Source of the DNA: Callaeas wilsoni
Taxonomy: Eukaryota > Chordata > Aves > Passeriformes > Callaeidae
Reading direction: 5' to 3'
Length of the DNA stretch: 64,000 bases
NCBI GenBank assembly: GCA_013398955.1
Contig: VWPU01003224.1
Coordinates: forward strand, 1-64,000
Shown: one piece after another, positions 35,911-48,499 of the stretch
Numbering within the stretch: the stretch's first letter is position 1
Layout: each line of letters opens with the position of its first letter
The notes under the pieces: model-generated
What the model saw: the letters and a program-made list of their open reading frames with translations, nothing else
What the model was told of the DNA's origin: nothing
Databases searched by the model: none
Position numbers and translations under genes: made by a program

Positions 35911-38900
35911 AAGTTTCCTTATAATTAGATAGAGGTCTATGCCGAGTTAAAGGCTTATTTTTTCTATGAGGTGATGCTGCAAGTGATACTCTTATTTCAT
36001 ATCTGAATCTATTCTTTGCAGCTCCATAGACTCCAAATGCATTACCTTATATAAAGACTTTCTTTTTTTCCCATTTGACTTTAATTAAGCTCCGTCATAA
36101 TGTACTAGTGGAATACTTACCACTTTACTTTTCTGCTTTAAAAACCTTTGCTGCCATGTAAGTTTTCCCAAACTTTCACAGCTCTTTGTCTTAAATTTTA
36201 TTGCTTCTATAATTGCTCACAGGAAATAAAACATCTCTTGGCATAAGAGTATCAATTAGGTCTTGGTGTGATATCTTTTTCAATGAAAAATGTTTCCCTT
36301 CGTGAAATCCAGAACAGCAACAACAAAATCACTTAAATGTTTTCTACAAAGGGCTGTGTAAGAAAATCTTGTGTGTGCATAGGAAATATCAAGACCAATG
36401 TCAAAACACAAACTAGTACACTGAATAAAAGCCATACCTAGACCATAGTAAATCTTTAGGGACATAGAAACCCTCTGTTTTCATTAAGAAATAAGATGAT
36501 CTGTGAAAGAGGATGTCTGTACAATCCTTCTGGGACTAACAGCAAAAAACAAATCACTTTTTAAAATAGAAAGATCACACAACAATGCATGTGCTCACAG
36601 ACAAAAGCTGCAGAGCTGCCAGGCATTTGGGAGATCATTTTCAAATGTTCCTCCAATTTCAGCTGGAAAAAAAACCATTTTGTTGGTCCATAGAACAGAA
36701 AATAAAATTAGCTGCAAAGTGTGCCTAAGGACTGACTACAATACAGAGACTTCTGTGATGTGGCTATGAGCTATGCACTGACTGGTTCTTCCAGGTGACC
36801 TCCTGCACGGTTTGACACACAGATCCACTCATGGCAATTCCACAGCAACTGCACAAGTTGGCTGTGTGGCAGATCTGCTTCCCTGTCTCTGCAGATCTCT
36901 GGGTCTCTCTCTTCTCTCCCCTGTGGCAGAGCAGCCAGAGAAACTGTGTCAAGCCTACAGCATGTAACACCACTCAGACAGGAAACTCCAGTGGGAGAAG
37001 GAGAGATAGTGAGACAATATTTCTTCTAGCCTATGCTTCAATAATTAATAACAAATAATAGGATTCCGGTCCCTTGCTGTATTCTGATGATGACACTTTC
37101 TAGTACGAGCGGAGAAGCCAGAGAGGAAGAAAGGGATTTTGCTTTTAGAGCAAGTCTGATGAATGCATCCCGGCTTGTACTGGGAAATTGTTTTATCTAT
37201 GTGAAACAGAAAGCTGGTCTTTCCTGCTACAGAGACCCAGTGTGGGATGTTAGAGAGCTCTGGCATGCAGTGAACTGAATAATACAGCACCAAAACCCCC
37301 CAAACACCTGTGGAAACAGGTGATGGAGGTAGAGACTCTGAGTTTGAAATAGGCAGTCCCAAGAGTAGGATACACTTCCAGGATATGTGTATAAGAGCTA
37401 TAATCAACGTAGAATATATGGCTTGCACACTACATTTTCACCTAACTTATTCCTGCCTATGTGTTGTTTAATTGCATGAGCCTTGCTCATAAAACTCTTG
37501 TTTAAATATGCTTCTAGGAAGGCAGACTTGTAGAAGATTAGTCTTTCCCACACAGAAGCACAGCACTTCACCAGACCTACTAATCTCTACATCCAGCAGC
37601 AGCATACTGTGAACACTGAGACCATCTCTCATCCCCTAAGCTGGCCTGGGAATGAGAAGTAGACCATCAGGGGTAATAATTTGTTCCATGCTGATGAAGG
37701 AAAGGGATTATCTGTCTGTAAAACAGAAGGAAAGGCCTTAAAGAGTTAGGCTTGCAGTGGCAGAAGTTTTCTAGAATTGATCATATGAAGGGGATGGTGA
37801 ATCTGTGGCAGGGATCATGATTGCTAATGGTGTGCAGGTAGGGCTTAAGACATCTGCTATTTTCTGGCTGCTATGAAACTTCTTCTATTCACACCATCTG
37901 GTAAGCAGTGGCTGGTTATAGGAAGAGTTCAAAGCATCAGCTGAAAAATAAGGGTATTACTTAGAGGTTGTGGGAGCAAAAGGAGATAAAAGAGATTAAA
38001 GAAAAAGTCGGGGTAGAAATACTGGCACAAAGTGTGAAAAAGGTTCATCAACACATCCTAGTCTCTATAGCACCTTTCACACAAATTTATAGTATTTAAA
38101 TGTAATATTTAATTATGACAGATATAGCCAAAACAGTATCATTGTGGTCTGAATGCTTTATTAGCTTAAAGGATGTCAGCTCTTCTCCACTTTTTTAGTC
38201 TGCTTAGACATCAAATTTCCAGATATGACAAAAAATTCAGGAATAATTTCTAATAATACTTTAATATTAGAATAATTAAATAGTATATAACATTAATTGA
38301 TAATAGTTTATTTAACATGTCAGCGACTACACTGATTTATAGCTACATCTATACATTTTGCACATATACATAATGCCAATGCATTACATAGAATGGCTAA
38401 AATGCGACAGTCTTTCAAAATCACATTAAGAATACTATTGGCAGCTATCCAACCTGTACATGATGAGGTAAGTACATCTTCAACGAGTTGTGAAATTTAA
38501 GAGAAGTGCACTGGTCAGTTCTTTACTGGCAAAAGTAGGAACATTTCTAGTGAAATGAAAGGTCTTCTCCCTGAACTGTTAAGCCTTGAGACCTGCGGTG
38601 CAGTTTTTTTTCCTCCCTATGCATCTTTTGTCTGTGAAGTTAGTGGTAATGTAGAATGACAGAATAATTACCGTTAAAATATGTTTTTCCAAATGGAACG
38701 TGATTATGTAATGAATCATCTGTACAGAGAATAAAATATATTGAAGCACCTCACTTCAGTCAGTCGGAATCCAATTGAGAGTTTAAAGCACCATAAAGTT
38801 TACTCTTTTTTCTTTCTTTCTTCTTTTTTTTTTTCATTTTTTTTCCGTCTTTCTGGGGAAATCTTAACCCTGAATTTTTTCCTTTTTAGCTCTAAAGGAG

Positions 38901-40106
38901 CTTATGTGTCAAATAATCTCATTGAGGAGATAAAAGCAGAAGTTCTCCAAAAGCCTGCATTAGAAGGAAGAAAAGTTTCTTCAGTTGCTGAGAAAGACAA
39001 AGTAGGGTCATTTCCTCTGATCATCAGCTATTCTAATTTCTGTTTTATAGCTGTGACCCGGGTTCATGACTTTAGGGTTTTCTGTCATCTTCACATCATC
39101 ACCTGCAATTTGCATAATGTAAAACTACAGGAAAACATGGAGTAGGACAAGCTTAAATTAACCTTGTATAGTCTGAGTTTTACACTGGTTCATTAATTTC
39201 AAGGTACGTGTAGTTCTGATACCAAATGAATCGAGAATGTTTTCAGCTGTACAAATTGACTGTAACAAAAATATGAAAGATTGCAACTTTAGTACAAAAT
39301 CTGATAAGAATGAGAATGAGATTTGTTTTTTTCTGTTTAGTTCCCATTACTCATATGAAAAACTTAAATGCTACAATGTAGTCAGTTTTCTATATTAAGG
39401 CATTATACAAGCAGTAAAAAACTCTCTGAATCTTAAAGCTAAGCTGAGGAGATAATATACCTCCATTTGCTAAAATCCAGTCACTACTATCCAAGTTTGA
39501 TAGTGTGCTTGATATTATGTTTTTAATGAAATCACATTAACTACTTTATTTTATCAGATAAGAATTCTTCTGTGTTTTTTAAGCTTGCTGTACTCTAGTA
39601 ATTAATATAAATACATTTCACTGCTTCTGAAATATAGCATACAAACATGACTGGAAAATTATCCTGGAATAATATCTTGGTAAATTAAAAGTATAATTTA
39701 GCGTTGCTTTCACCTTTACCAAATTTAAATATTGTCAGGGCTGTTTCAGAGATGTTTTAAGGCACAATAAATTCCAGCATGCTAACTCTTACTGTGATAA
39801 CATTAACACAGTCACATATAATGTGTTTAGCTACATCAATCTGCCATATAAACCAACTTCAAGTCACTACCTGTGACAATCATTGACATCTCATGTTTGG
39901 CTGTTCTGGGTTAAGGATATTTATTGATTTAGGTATACAAAATATTAATTTTTTTCTTGCTCATGTGTCCTGATGACAAACCAAAATATTTCAATTACTT
40001 AAAATAACCAATCTATTCTCTCAAACAATTTCATACTCCTGTAATTACCAGTCTTAATACATTTTCAGAAAACTCATTAAAAAGGAAACAATCAAACAAG
40101 AAGAAC
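35911..40106. other. Mostly AT-rich non-coding DNA, nothing recognised
   Basis: The section 36770-37430 is less AT-rich, and open frames there overlap on both strands (36764-36973, 37045-37428, 37087-37278), but none shows a domain. A 134-codon frame at 38741-39145 runs through a T-rich tract (38803-38848) and has no recognisable features. No repeat family was assigned. Confidence 0.5.
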
Positions 40107-40133
40107 AAAGCAAGCAAGCAAGCAAGCAAGCAA
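40107..40133. repeat. (AAGC)n microsatellite
   Basis: About six to seven AAGC units, flanked by AAAC-type sequence. Confidence 0.93.
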
Positions 40134-40805
40134 ACAATACCTGAGATTTAACATACATGAAAAAGCATATTTCAAAAAGTCAGAAACTCCCAAATCTTCC
40201 AGAAATGTTGGCCCAGTACTAATGTTGCTGTCCCAACTACTCCTTCTGATCCGAGTGTTTTGTCCGCTGGCCTTCTTTACATTAGTTTCTTGGCTGAGAG
40301 CTTCTCAATGAAGTGGTGAGAAGAGATTTTTGAAACTGTACATTTCCCCCTCTTTCTCTGATTCCTCTTGGTATAAAGGTTTCAAAATAATATTTCAGCC
40401 CAAGGCAAATACATGGCATGGAAAATTTCAATACAAAGAAGAAAGATTAGCAAAATTAAAAATAACTGAAAATAGATGTGTTGGCTAACTTTCATGATGA
40501 TGAAAAGTATTGCCTTATTCATGTATTAATAATTATAATGGTTAGGAAAAAAAGAGAAATCTCTCATTTAAAAGAAATGTCCTCTGAAGTAGAAGCATTC
40601 ACTATGAATGGTAAAATGTTATATTTTAAACTGAAATATAAGCCAAAAAACCACAAATACATCTTGTAATAATGAAATGCTTGTTTTAAAAATACTGAAA
40701 AAACAGGACAAAATATCCAAAACGCCAATTAAGCAAATGTATTGCCCTCATATTGTAATGAACAAAGTGCACTAGATTCAGCCTGAGGGTGCTGTTGTGG
40801 ATACA
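40134..40805. other. AT-rich non-coding DNA, nothing recognised
   Basis: Nothing can be supported between the AAGC repeat and the CR1 3' end. Confidence 0.55.
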
Positions 40806-40807
40806 AT

Positions 40808-41352
40808 TTCACAGAATCACACAATGGGTTAATAGGACCAGAGAGGATAATTTTGTCCAATCCCCCTGCTCAGGCAGGGTCATCTTAGAGCATAAGGCAC
40901 AGGATTGTGTCCAGACAGTTCTTGAATTCTCCAGTGAGGGAGAATCCACTACTTCTCTGGACAATCTGTTCCAGTGCGTGGTCACTCACACTGTAAAGAA
41001 GTTCTTCCTCATGTTCAGGTGGAACTTCCTGTGCTTCAGTTTCTGCCCGTTGCCTCTTGTCCTATTGCTTGGCACCGCTGAGAACAGCCTGGCTCCATCC
41101 TCTGGACACCCACTGACCTTATCCATGTACATTGGTGAAGTCCCCTCTCAGTCATCTCTTCTCAAGACTGAACAGGGCCTCATAAAAGGAATGCTTGTCC
41201 CTTAATCATCTTTATTGTCCTCTGCTGGACCCACTCCAGGAGCTCCATGTCTCTCTTGTACTGAGGAGCCCAGAACTAAACACAGGGCTCCACATGTGGC
41301 CTCACCAGGGCTAAGCAGAGGGGCAGGATTACCTCCCTTGACTTGCTGGCAA
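40808..41352 (-). mobile_element. CR1 LINE, ORF2 C-terminus to 3' end, antisense
   Basis: The minus-strand element has its 3' end at 40808 (TTTCACAGAATCACACAATG on plus). The plus strand then carries classic antisense CR1 3' sequence: CAGTGAGGGAGAATCCACTA, GTTCTTCCTCATGTTCAGGT, TTCTGCCCGTTGCCTCTTGT, GACCCACTCCAGGAGCTCCA and GGCCTCACCAGGGCTAAGCA. It stops abruptly inside the ORF2 C-terminal region at GACTTGCTGGCAAT (41352), where an LTR-type sequence begins. The high match to common CR1 motifs suggests a fairly young copy. A separate CR1 ORF2 segment resumes at 41901 in the same orientation. Confidence 0.93.
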
Positions 41353-41900
41353 TACTGGACCCACAGTGGTGCACGCTGTTCCTGAAGGACTGCACCCCAT
41401 GGCAGGCACTCACACTGGAGAAGTTAATGAAGGACTGTAGCCCGTGGGAAGGGCTCATTTTGGAGAAGCTCATAAAGGACTTTCTCCCACAGGAGGGACC
41501 CCACCCTGAGGCAGGAAAAGGTCTCCTCTCCTTGAGGAGAAAGCAGTGGCAGAAACAACATCATCTTCTGTGATAAACTGACCATAGCCCCCATTCTCTG
41601 TCTCCCTGCACTCCTGGTAAGAGAAAAGGTAGAGCCGAAGAAGGACGGAGGGGTGGGCAGAAGGTGTTTTTAAGATTTTTTTTTTACTTCTCATTATCCT
41701 GCTCTGATTTTGAATAGTGATAAATTCAATTAATTTCCCCAAGGCATGTCTGTTTTGCCCGTGAGAATAATGAATGATCTCTCCTTTCCCTTAAATAATG
41801 AAATATTCATTATATTTTCTCCCCTTGTCCAGTTGCAAAGGAAGTGAGAGAGTGGATTTTGTGGGTACCAGGTATCCGGCCTGGATCAAACTACCATACA
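41353..41900 (+). mobile_element. LTR fragment (3' portion) of an avian endogenous retrovirus
   Basis: The sequence has the layout of the 3' part of a bird ERV LTR. There are three imperfect 45-bp direct repeats (41384-41518), then AGAAGGTGTTTTTAAGATTT, CTTCTCATTATCCTGCTCTG, a decayed polyadenylation region (GTGATAAATTC near 41717), AATTTCCCCAAGGCATGTCT, GTTTTGCCCGTGAGAATAAT, CTCCCCTTGTCCAGTTGC, and an end like GGATCAAACTACCATACA. The usual LTR start (TGT...) is not found, so the 5' part is missing. No retroviral gene flanks it. The exact outer limits (41353 and 41896-41900) are inferred from where CR1 sequence stops and resumes. Confidence 0.65.
41384..41518 (+). repeat. Three imperfect 45-bp tandem repeats inside the LTR
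   Basis: GAAGGACTG at 41384 and 41429, and AAAGGACTT at 41474, mark three units spaced exactly 45 bp apart. Units share the pattern AAGGACT, CCC(A/G)(T/C)GG, GGAGAAG. Because 45 is a multiple of three, the repeat stays in frame in the small open frame 41343-41573, giving a 15-residue repeat with a KDxxPW-like start. It is probably non-coding. Confidence 0.85.
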
Positions 41901-42350
41901 TGGTTGCAACGTGACTTGTTGCCTGCCTCCTTCATACCAGGTACTGAGCTCCACCATCTCATGGGCTCTACAGCCAAGGCTGCCTTGACCTCGCTACTGC
42001 TTCACTCAACCTTCACCTTGTTTCCAACAAGGCCTTCCTATTTTGTTGGCATAAGGTCAGGCAGCACACTATTCCTTGTGGGATCCTCCCTCCTCTGGCA
42101 CGAAGCTGTCATAAATGTTTTCCAGGAACCTTCTGAATTCTTTGTGCTTTGCTGTGTTGCTTCTCTAGTAGATGTCAGGATAGTTAAATTCACCCACAAG
42201 AGCCAGTGCCTGTGGCTTTGAGGCTGCTTTGACCTGCCTATAGAATGTCTCACCCACTTCCTCCTCCTGGTCAGGCAGTCTGTGGCAAACATCCACAACT
42301 GTGTCACCCGTACTAGTCTACCCTTTTACCCTCAGGTAGCTCTGAGGGCT
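41901..42350 (-). mobile_element. CR1 LINE ORF2 endonuclease-domain fragment, antisense, broken
   Basis: Read on the minus strand, pieces of the CR1 apurinic-type endonuclease domain appear in order: DTVVDVCHRLPDQEEEVGETF, then LALVGEFNYPDIY (CR1 normally GDFN, here D is E), then KEFRRFLENIYDSF, and last SLGCRAHEMVE near 41950. Stop codons interrupt the frame. On an intact CR1 this region lies more than a kilobase upstream of the ORF2 C-terminus found at 40808-41352, so the reverse-transcriptase core is absent between them. The frame at 42038-42307 is an alternate-frame reading of the same piece. Confidence 0.8.
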
Positions 42351-45300
42351 GCATCACCACAGAGGGTCAGGAGTGATCTTGACCTGTAAACCTTGGTCAC
42401 AGGCAATTTATTACTCAATTGTCATTTCTATTCCTGGTTCTATCAGTCTGACAGTTCTACTCTCTTCTCTACTTCTTCTGCTATAATCTGTTCATGCATC
42501 AACTTATGAATCTCTCAAATGGGCTATTGACTTGTACTTACTGGTTAAAAGTCTAGAGTGAGAAGTTTCTGAAATGTTTGATATATGCCTTGAGCAGAAT
42601 GAATCATAAAACAATTTTTGGTTCAAAAGAACAATGATGCAGAGAGATGCTTTCACTCAATCTAATTGTAAGGATATTGCTTTCACTGTAGGTTCTTAGG
42701 ACTTCCTTTCCTGATAATTACCAAATACTAGATGCCCTGAAAATTTGGCTAGTTTAAGGAAAGGCTTGAATAAAAGAGACAGAATTCTTAGAATGTTGAA
42801 AATAGTGTATAGTGCAGGGGTTTGGGTTTTTTTCAACTTCCATCATGTTTAGTTTAGAAATCTCTACAGTAAATGTGTTGCAAACATACTGATTGGAAAC
42901 TCCTACTACAAGGTATTTAGAAATTAAAACAAACATTTCAGAAAGAAGTACTCGTGGCTTATTTTTCTAGAGTAAAAGGAACATTGAATAACCAATGTGT
43001 ATTATCCCTTTTCTATTCCAGTGTCCATTTCACTGGGAATAACATTTTTAGAGGATGACTATTCCTCTCCTGATATCAGAAATTTACTTTTACTGTTTTA
43101 GGGACTGTATGGCTTCTCATTTATCTAGGGTAAGACACATTCCTGATGTCACTGTCATTTCAAAGTGTCAGGAAGAGCGTGACAGAAACACACCACATTC
43201 CGTCTGAACCTTCGAAAAACAAAGAAAAATTTCATCTTCTGTAAGATGTTGATATGTGAAATTGTCCTCTTGACAGTAATAATGCATGTGGTGCAGGAGA
43301 ATACTTGCAGAAAACAACCTTTGCAGTTGATTAAATATCTCAGTTTCACAAAGGCCATTTATTGTTTTGTCTATTTGAGCACCACAGAAATTCTCCTTTA
43401 AAAAGAAGAAATGTCAGGTCTGGAAAATGTGACACTCAAACCTTCGGTCTTAAAGCAGAAAACCTTGACAGGAGATGATTTTTTTCCTCTTCTTCCCCTC
43501 CCCCCTCCCCCCTTGGATGGCAGATTTCAATACTTTGCCTCAGTATTTCGGATTACCCTCCTTTCAAAACTTAGAAAATATAACTGGACAGAGAAAGTTG
43601 AGAGGGATAGATAGAATGGATTTTAACCTATTCAATTTTCCAATCCATTTGGATTTTTGCAGTCTTGGAGACAGCCTATGCTTTTGTTGTGCAGGAAAGT
43701 ATTTGAATATTATTGAAAACCCATTAGTAACGGTTAGAAAGCCTTTTCAGAGCTGTAAAAATTTGGATGGATATATATGGAGTAAATTTTTAGCGCAGTG
43801 TATGTGGACTAAGATCCAAATTGGGTGATTTTTATAACTAATGTTAGTAGCAACTGTTGCTGAATGTAGGCATATGCTGCACATACTGTTGTTATCAGAA
43901 AAAAAAGTTAAGTCATAAAACTATATAAACAGAAAAATACAGAGAATACATGCCAGATTTTGCTCTTGTTGGTTTGGCTGGTTTTCTTTTCTTAATCCAA
44001 GTTCGAATACCTTTTTTTTTGAGATTACTTTGTTTATTAATGGTATTTTTCCTAAAACGTGGAGTATAAATGTCCCAGTGTAGATGCCTGACTATATATA
44101 TGACATAGCCATGGTTTTTTGTAACTGTAGCTGTACTACAACTGTTTTTTGTAACTAATGTAGATGTACCAAAAGTTCTGGTTTGAATCTCAATTACAGT
44201 GGAAGATGTTTTGTAGGTACCTTAATGTACCTGCTTTCTATAAGTGATCTGAATGTATGTACATCTGAGTTAGGAAGGTACCAGTGGAGAACACTAGACT
44301 CCCTAATTTGGGAAAAAGACTTCCATGCAACTACCTTACATGGTGTAGAGAAGTCAACATAATAGACATATTTGCTTTTTAGTGAAGACATATTTCAATA
44401 CTAATGCAACTGGACACAAGTAAAAATAAATCAAATAGCTTTATTAAGAGAAAGCACAAAAAGATGAAGCTCAGCATTTAACAGCACTAAATATTTTATC
44501 TTGCTGACCCGCTGCTATAAGTGACTCAAGCTTAAAATCTGTAATATTTAGACACATGAAAGCAAGTTGTGAAAAGAACACAATCCTTGTTTTCAGTATT
44601 TTATTTACGAATTGTGGTCTACTGTGGCAGTCAGATTTTTTTTTTTTAAATTTGTGTAGCAGAAAAGATTGAAGAAAAAAATATAACTGCACAAAAACCT
44701 GCAGCTGTCATCTTTTGTTCCGTGTCTAACAGAATAAATGGTCTGGTTAGTTTCCAGCGTAGTTCAGGAGAGAGGTTTGCTTCAAATATCTGTTATACAT
44801 TTGAAGGTGCCACAGTGGACGTGACTATTTATGTGTAGCTGGAATGAAGAAAAGAAATTAAAGCCAAACACTACAGGAAATGCACGCAATTAGTCTTAGT
44901 GAAAAAAATTCCAAAATTATACCAGGGATAGGATCACGTTTGTCCTTTCACTGTGTATCCTCTGTCTGGTACATGTTCATCTACTACATCAAAATACTCC
45001 ATTAATCTCCTTATAAGTATTAAAGTATTAAGAAATCTATCATGATCACTGCAAGGTAAATGGTGCTATAAAAAGAGTTTCTAGGCATATGATGTTGACT
45101 AGCTTAGAACCTTTCATCTTGGATATACACAAACCCATGGTAGGCATATTAATTCAGCAAAGTCCTCTGCAATTATGTACATGATCTAAAAAGTGGGATT
45201 TCATGCCGTAGAAGTAAACCAGATAAGCAAATATTTCACATTAAAAGGGCAAGTTTTAGAGAGGTTTAACCTACATTTACATAGTAAGATACAGAGAAGT

Positions 45301-48300
45301 AGCTTATGCAACTTTTTATAGTTACAATAAATTTATTTATTTAATACCATCCTTTAAAGTTGCTATATGTATCTGCAGAATAAAAGGAAAAAACACAAGA
45401 CTGCAGAATCTCTGATACTCCTTTTGCTTTACAAGAAGAAAATCATTTAGGTTGGAAGTGTGTCGTTAGTTTTTCTGCATGAAGATTTTCAACACACCAC
45501 ATAAAGAAGAGAAAATTTAATGCAAGTCTATTTTCCAAGAGTGGCCTGGCTATTAAGAGAAGCAGTTGGACTGTAACAGATGATTAAATGTTCAAGATGA
45601 CTCTAAGTGTCACATGATAGTGTCCTAGGGATTTTTTTCATCCATCCCTACATTTATACCACGTTCTGTATATCTAAACCAGACAAAAATAAATAAACAG
45701 TTTCATCATATTTTCTTACACTACTTGGGAAGATCCCGCATACTCACATGGCCTGCTAAATTATATTCCAGGCAGCCAGGTGACACTACATCGGGGGCAA
45801 AGAATGGGCAGGTAATGGTAACTAAACATTAAACATTACTGGGATTTTCTGATAAAATATCAAATGGTAGGTTATGACTTCTAAGCAGTAACATGCAAAC
45901 TTCAAGGAAACCATCACCAGTGCAATCATCTTAGCAGCCATACAAAGCAGAGATCTTCCCTTAATAATTAAGTAGGTAAAGTGTCACAGTTTTCACTTGA
46001 ATTAAAGAAAAATTTGGCTCAGAATCTTTCTTTTATGACATATACGAAAGCTTTCAAATGTATGCATGTGTGAATTTATCATCCTTGCTGGAATACTTCC
46101 ACTTTGTGTAACTAATTAAATATTTATAGGAACAGAGAGTGCAAAAATAACTCTATGTGACAGAGGTTGTGATGTTTATGTAAGAGAAGAAAACCTCAGG
46201 ATAAGTTCTCTTAAGCAAAGCAGATTTGGATAAGGGCACCCACAGTATAGGCAAGTATTCTCTGCTTGAGGTACAGGATATGCTGCTTTGGGGTTGTCTC
46301 ATCATAAATTACTCTAATTTGATGGGTTTTTTCCCAGTCTAGAAATAAAAAAAATTAGGCATTTTTTAAACTTTTACATGAAGTGACACGATTCTTCTCA
46401 TTTGAATTTTATGCAATGTGTTAAATTTCTGCTAGACTATTTCACTGCAGTTAAAAAAGAGATGCAGAGATGTTATGAATATTATGAATGTTGACCTGTC
46501 TAGTCATATCTCCATTAGCATTTCTATTCAGTTATTAAATAAAAAAGGATTGCAAAAGTAGAAAGAAATTTAAGCAGTAAAATTTCGGCTAATATACAAC
46601 AGGCAGAACTGTGTATAATTCTAATGCTGAAGATGAGTCTGAAAAAGGACACTGACAGACTATATAATCACAGTGTTTGAAAGAATACTTTTCTCAGTTT
46701 CTGAATCTGAATATAATGACCCTTTTCAGTTCTCAGAACTAGAAGACTCAGGATGAGTCAGAAGAGCAGGCAGTAGCTTCCATTAAATGTCCCAAAGGAA
46801 AAAAAATAAAAGGAAATGGAATTTAGAAAGAGAAGACACAACAACAGAAACAACAGAATCACTATAAGACCATCAATAACGATGGAAAAACTTTAAAAGT
46901 TTCTATATTGAGGTTCACTCGTTAACTGTCAACCTCCGCTGGAAATCTTGTGCAAACAGATTTTGTTTTGATATTTCAAAATTTTCATTCTTTGTCTTAG
47001 CAGAGCCCAAATCTGCAGAGATGCATGAAAAGAGGGAAAAAATATGTTCAAAAATCAGCTATATAAATAATTTTATGACGTTATATAAATCCCTTAAAGC
47101 AGGTTTGGCTTTAAGTATGAAGTGATTTTTTTTATTTTTTAGGTGGTTTATTCTTTTTTCCATTTTATCTAAAATAGTGCAGTAGTAGCAGTAATACATA
47201 TTCAGCAACATAGAGGTTAACTTAACTTTATCAAGGTTCTCCACAGTACCATAGGTGTAGTGATTCCAGTATCTGAGATAACTTATTGCTACTTTCACGT
47301 ATCTCTGCATAGACTTCAAACCAATATTTCAGGATTACAACATGTTTGACAATATTCTTTAGTTTAGTATTAGATATGTATGTCAGTGGTGCCTTTTCTA
47401 GATCATCCTGTCTACCCCAGATAACAAGGTGGTGTAAAATGGAATGAGGCCCCATCACAAAAGAGGAGGATTTTTTCATCAGGTAGCCAAGGGAGGTCTC
47501 TGACTGCAAGTCTGAGCTTAAAAGATGTATCAGGAAGTGACCTGCGGGTACAAGATGCACGTGAACACACACACTGTATTCAACTCTAATCTGTTGGGCT
47601 GGCTGGCATACTACTGTGTTCTGCAGAGTGATGCTGGTTTTATCTCAAGCTTTCTAAACCAAAGTAGTACTGTATTACAAAGAATCAGAATTTCTAGGTG
47701 AGAGTTTTCTAAGAGAAGAGACAATAGTTAATAAATACTCTAAGATATTTGTAGCATGTACAACAGTTCTAGCTGAGACCGAGGTACTAATTTGAAAAAA
47801 AATATTTGTAAAAAGGTAGTGGAATCTGCTTGAAAGAAGTCATATTTCAATTCAAAGAAAAGGTGGGAAAAAGTTCAAAGAAATTGACTGATTTTCTAAT
47901 TGTCATTACTAAGATTTCTTTGAGAAAGAATTTTGGAGATCATGCATGGTACTCCAGGTGGGAGTGATGATAAAATACCATCAGTAGAGGACTTATCTAC
48001 AAATGTATGCACCCTACAGACTATCATTCAGAACAGGTTTTACTCAGTGGGATTATGAAAAAAAGAATGTCCAAGGACCCTGAAAATTCTGTCATATGGA
48101 GGTGAGGCTGCAACCTGTTGTTTGCTCAGTCTATTTTTGCAGTCATAGATTTTTTGAACAACGCGTGAACTCTTCAATCACATCTTTGTGTTTTCCTCTG
48201 AGGTACAGTCTTACACATTTGTTACTAAATGGAGGGAAAAGTCCTAAGGATTTACTTCCTCAGAAGGACAATGTCTATTTAGGGTTTAAAGAGTGACTGT

Positions 48301-48499
48301 AACTTTTAGTATGTGTCTGTTGAATATTGTAATTGCACTTCAGAGTTTGGGAACATTCTAAATCAGAGGAGTATGAGCAAGGAAATGGTATTGCTGCTGA
48401 GCCGTGGCTGTGTGTAGAGGACTGACACACTTAGCATTGCAGGCAGAGCATTTTGGAAATGTTACTTCCCTAAGAATATGTGGAATATGGCCCAATCTG
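42351..48499. other. AT-rich gene desert, nothing recognised
   Basis: About 6 kb without an assignable feature. A C-rich pyrimidine run (43485-43512) lies within the short frames 43411-43614 and 43475-43828. A small imperfect direct repeat (TTTTTTGTAACT, about 29 bases apart) lies near 44117-44160. Frames at 47059-47319 and 47231-47572 show no domain. Confidence 0.5.

Noticed and set aside
35597..35932. Open frames encoding repeated PSFL units
   Set aside because: They are direct translations of the TTCC tetranucleotide array.
37045..37428. 127-codon minus-strand frame overlapping a plus-strand frame
   Set aside because: No domain, membrane topology or splice context could be seen, and the length is within chance for this amount of DNA.
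38741..39145. 134-codon plus-strand frame
   Set aside because: It runs through a T-rich tract, starts at a non-ATG codon and has no recognisable features.
40107..40133. Direct repeats as a CRISPR array
   Set aside because: The units are four bases long without spacers, and the host is clearly a bird.
40789..41205. 138-codon plus-strand frame
   Set aside because: It is the antisense reading of a CR1 3' end.
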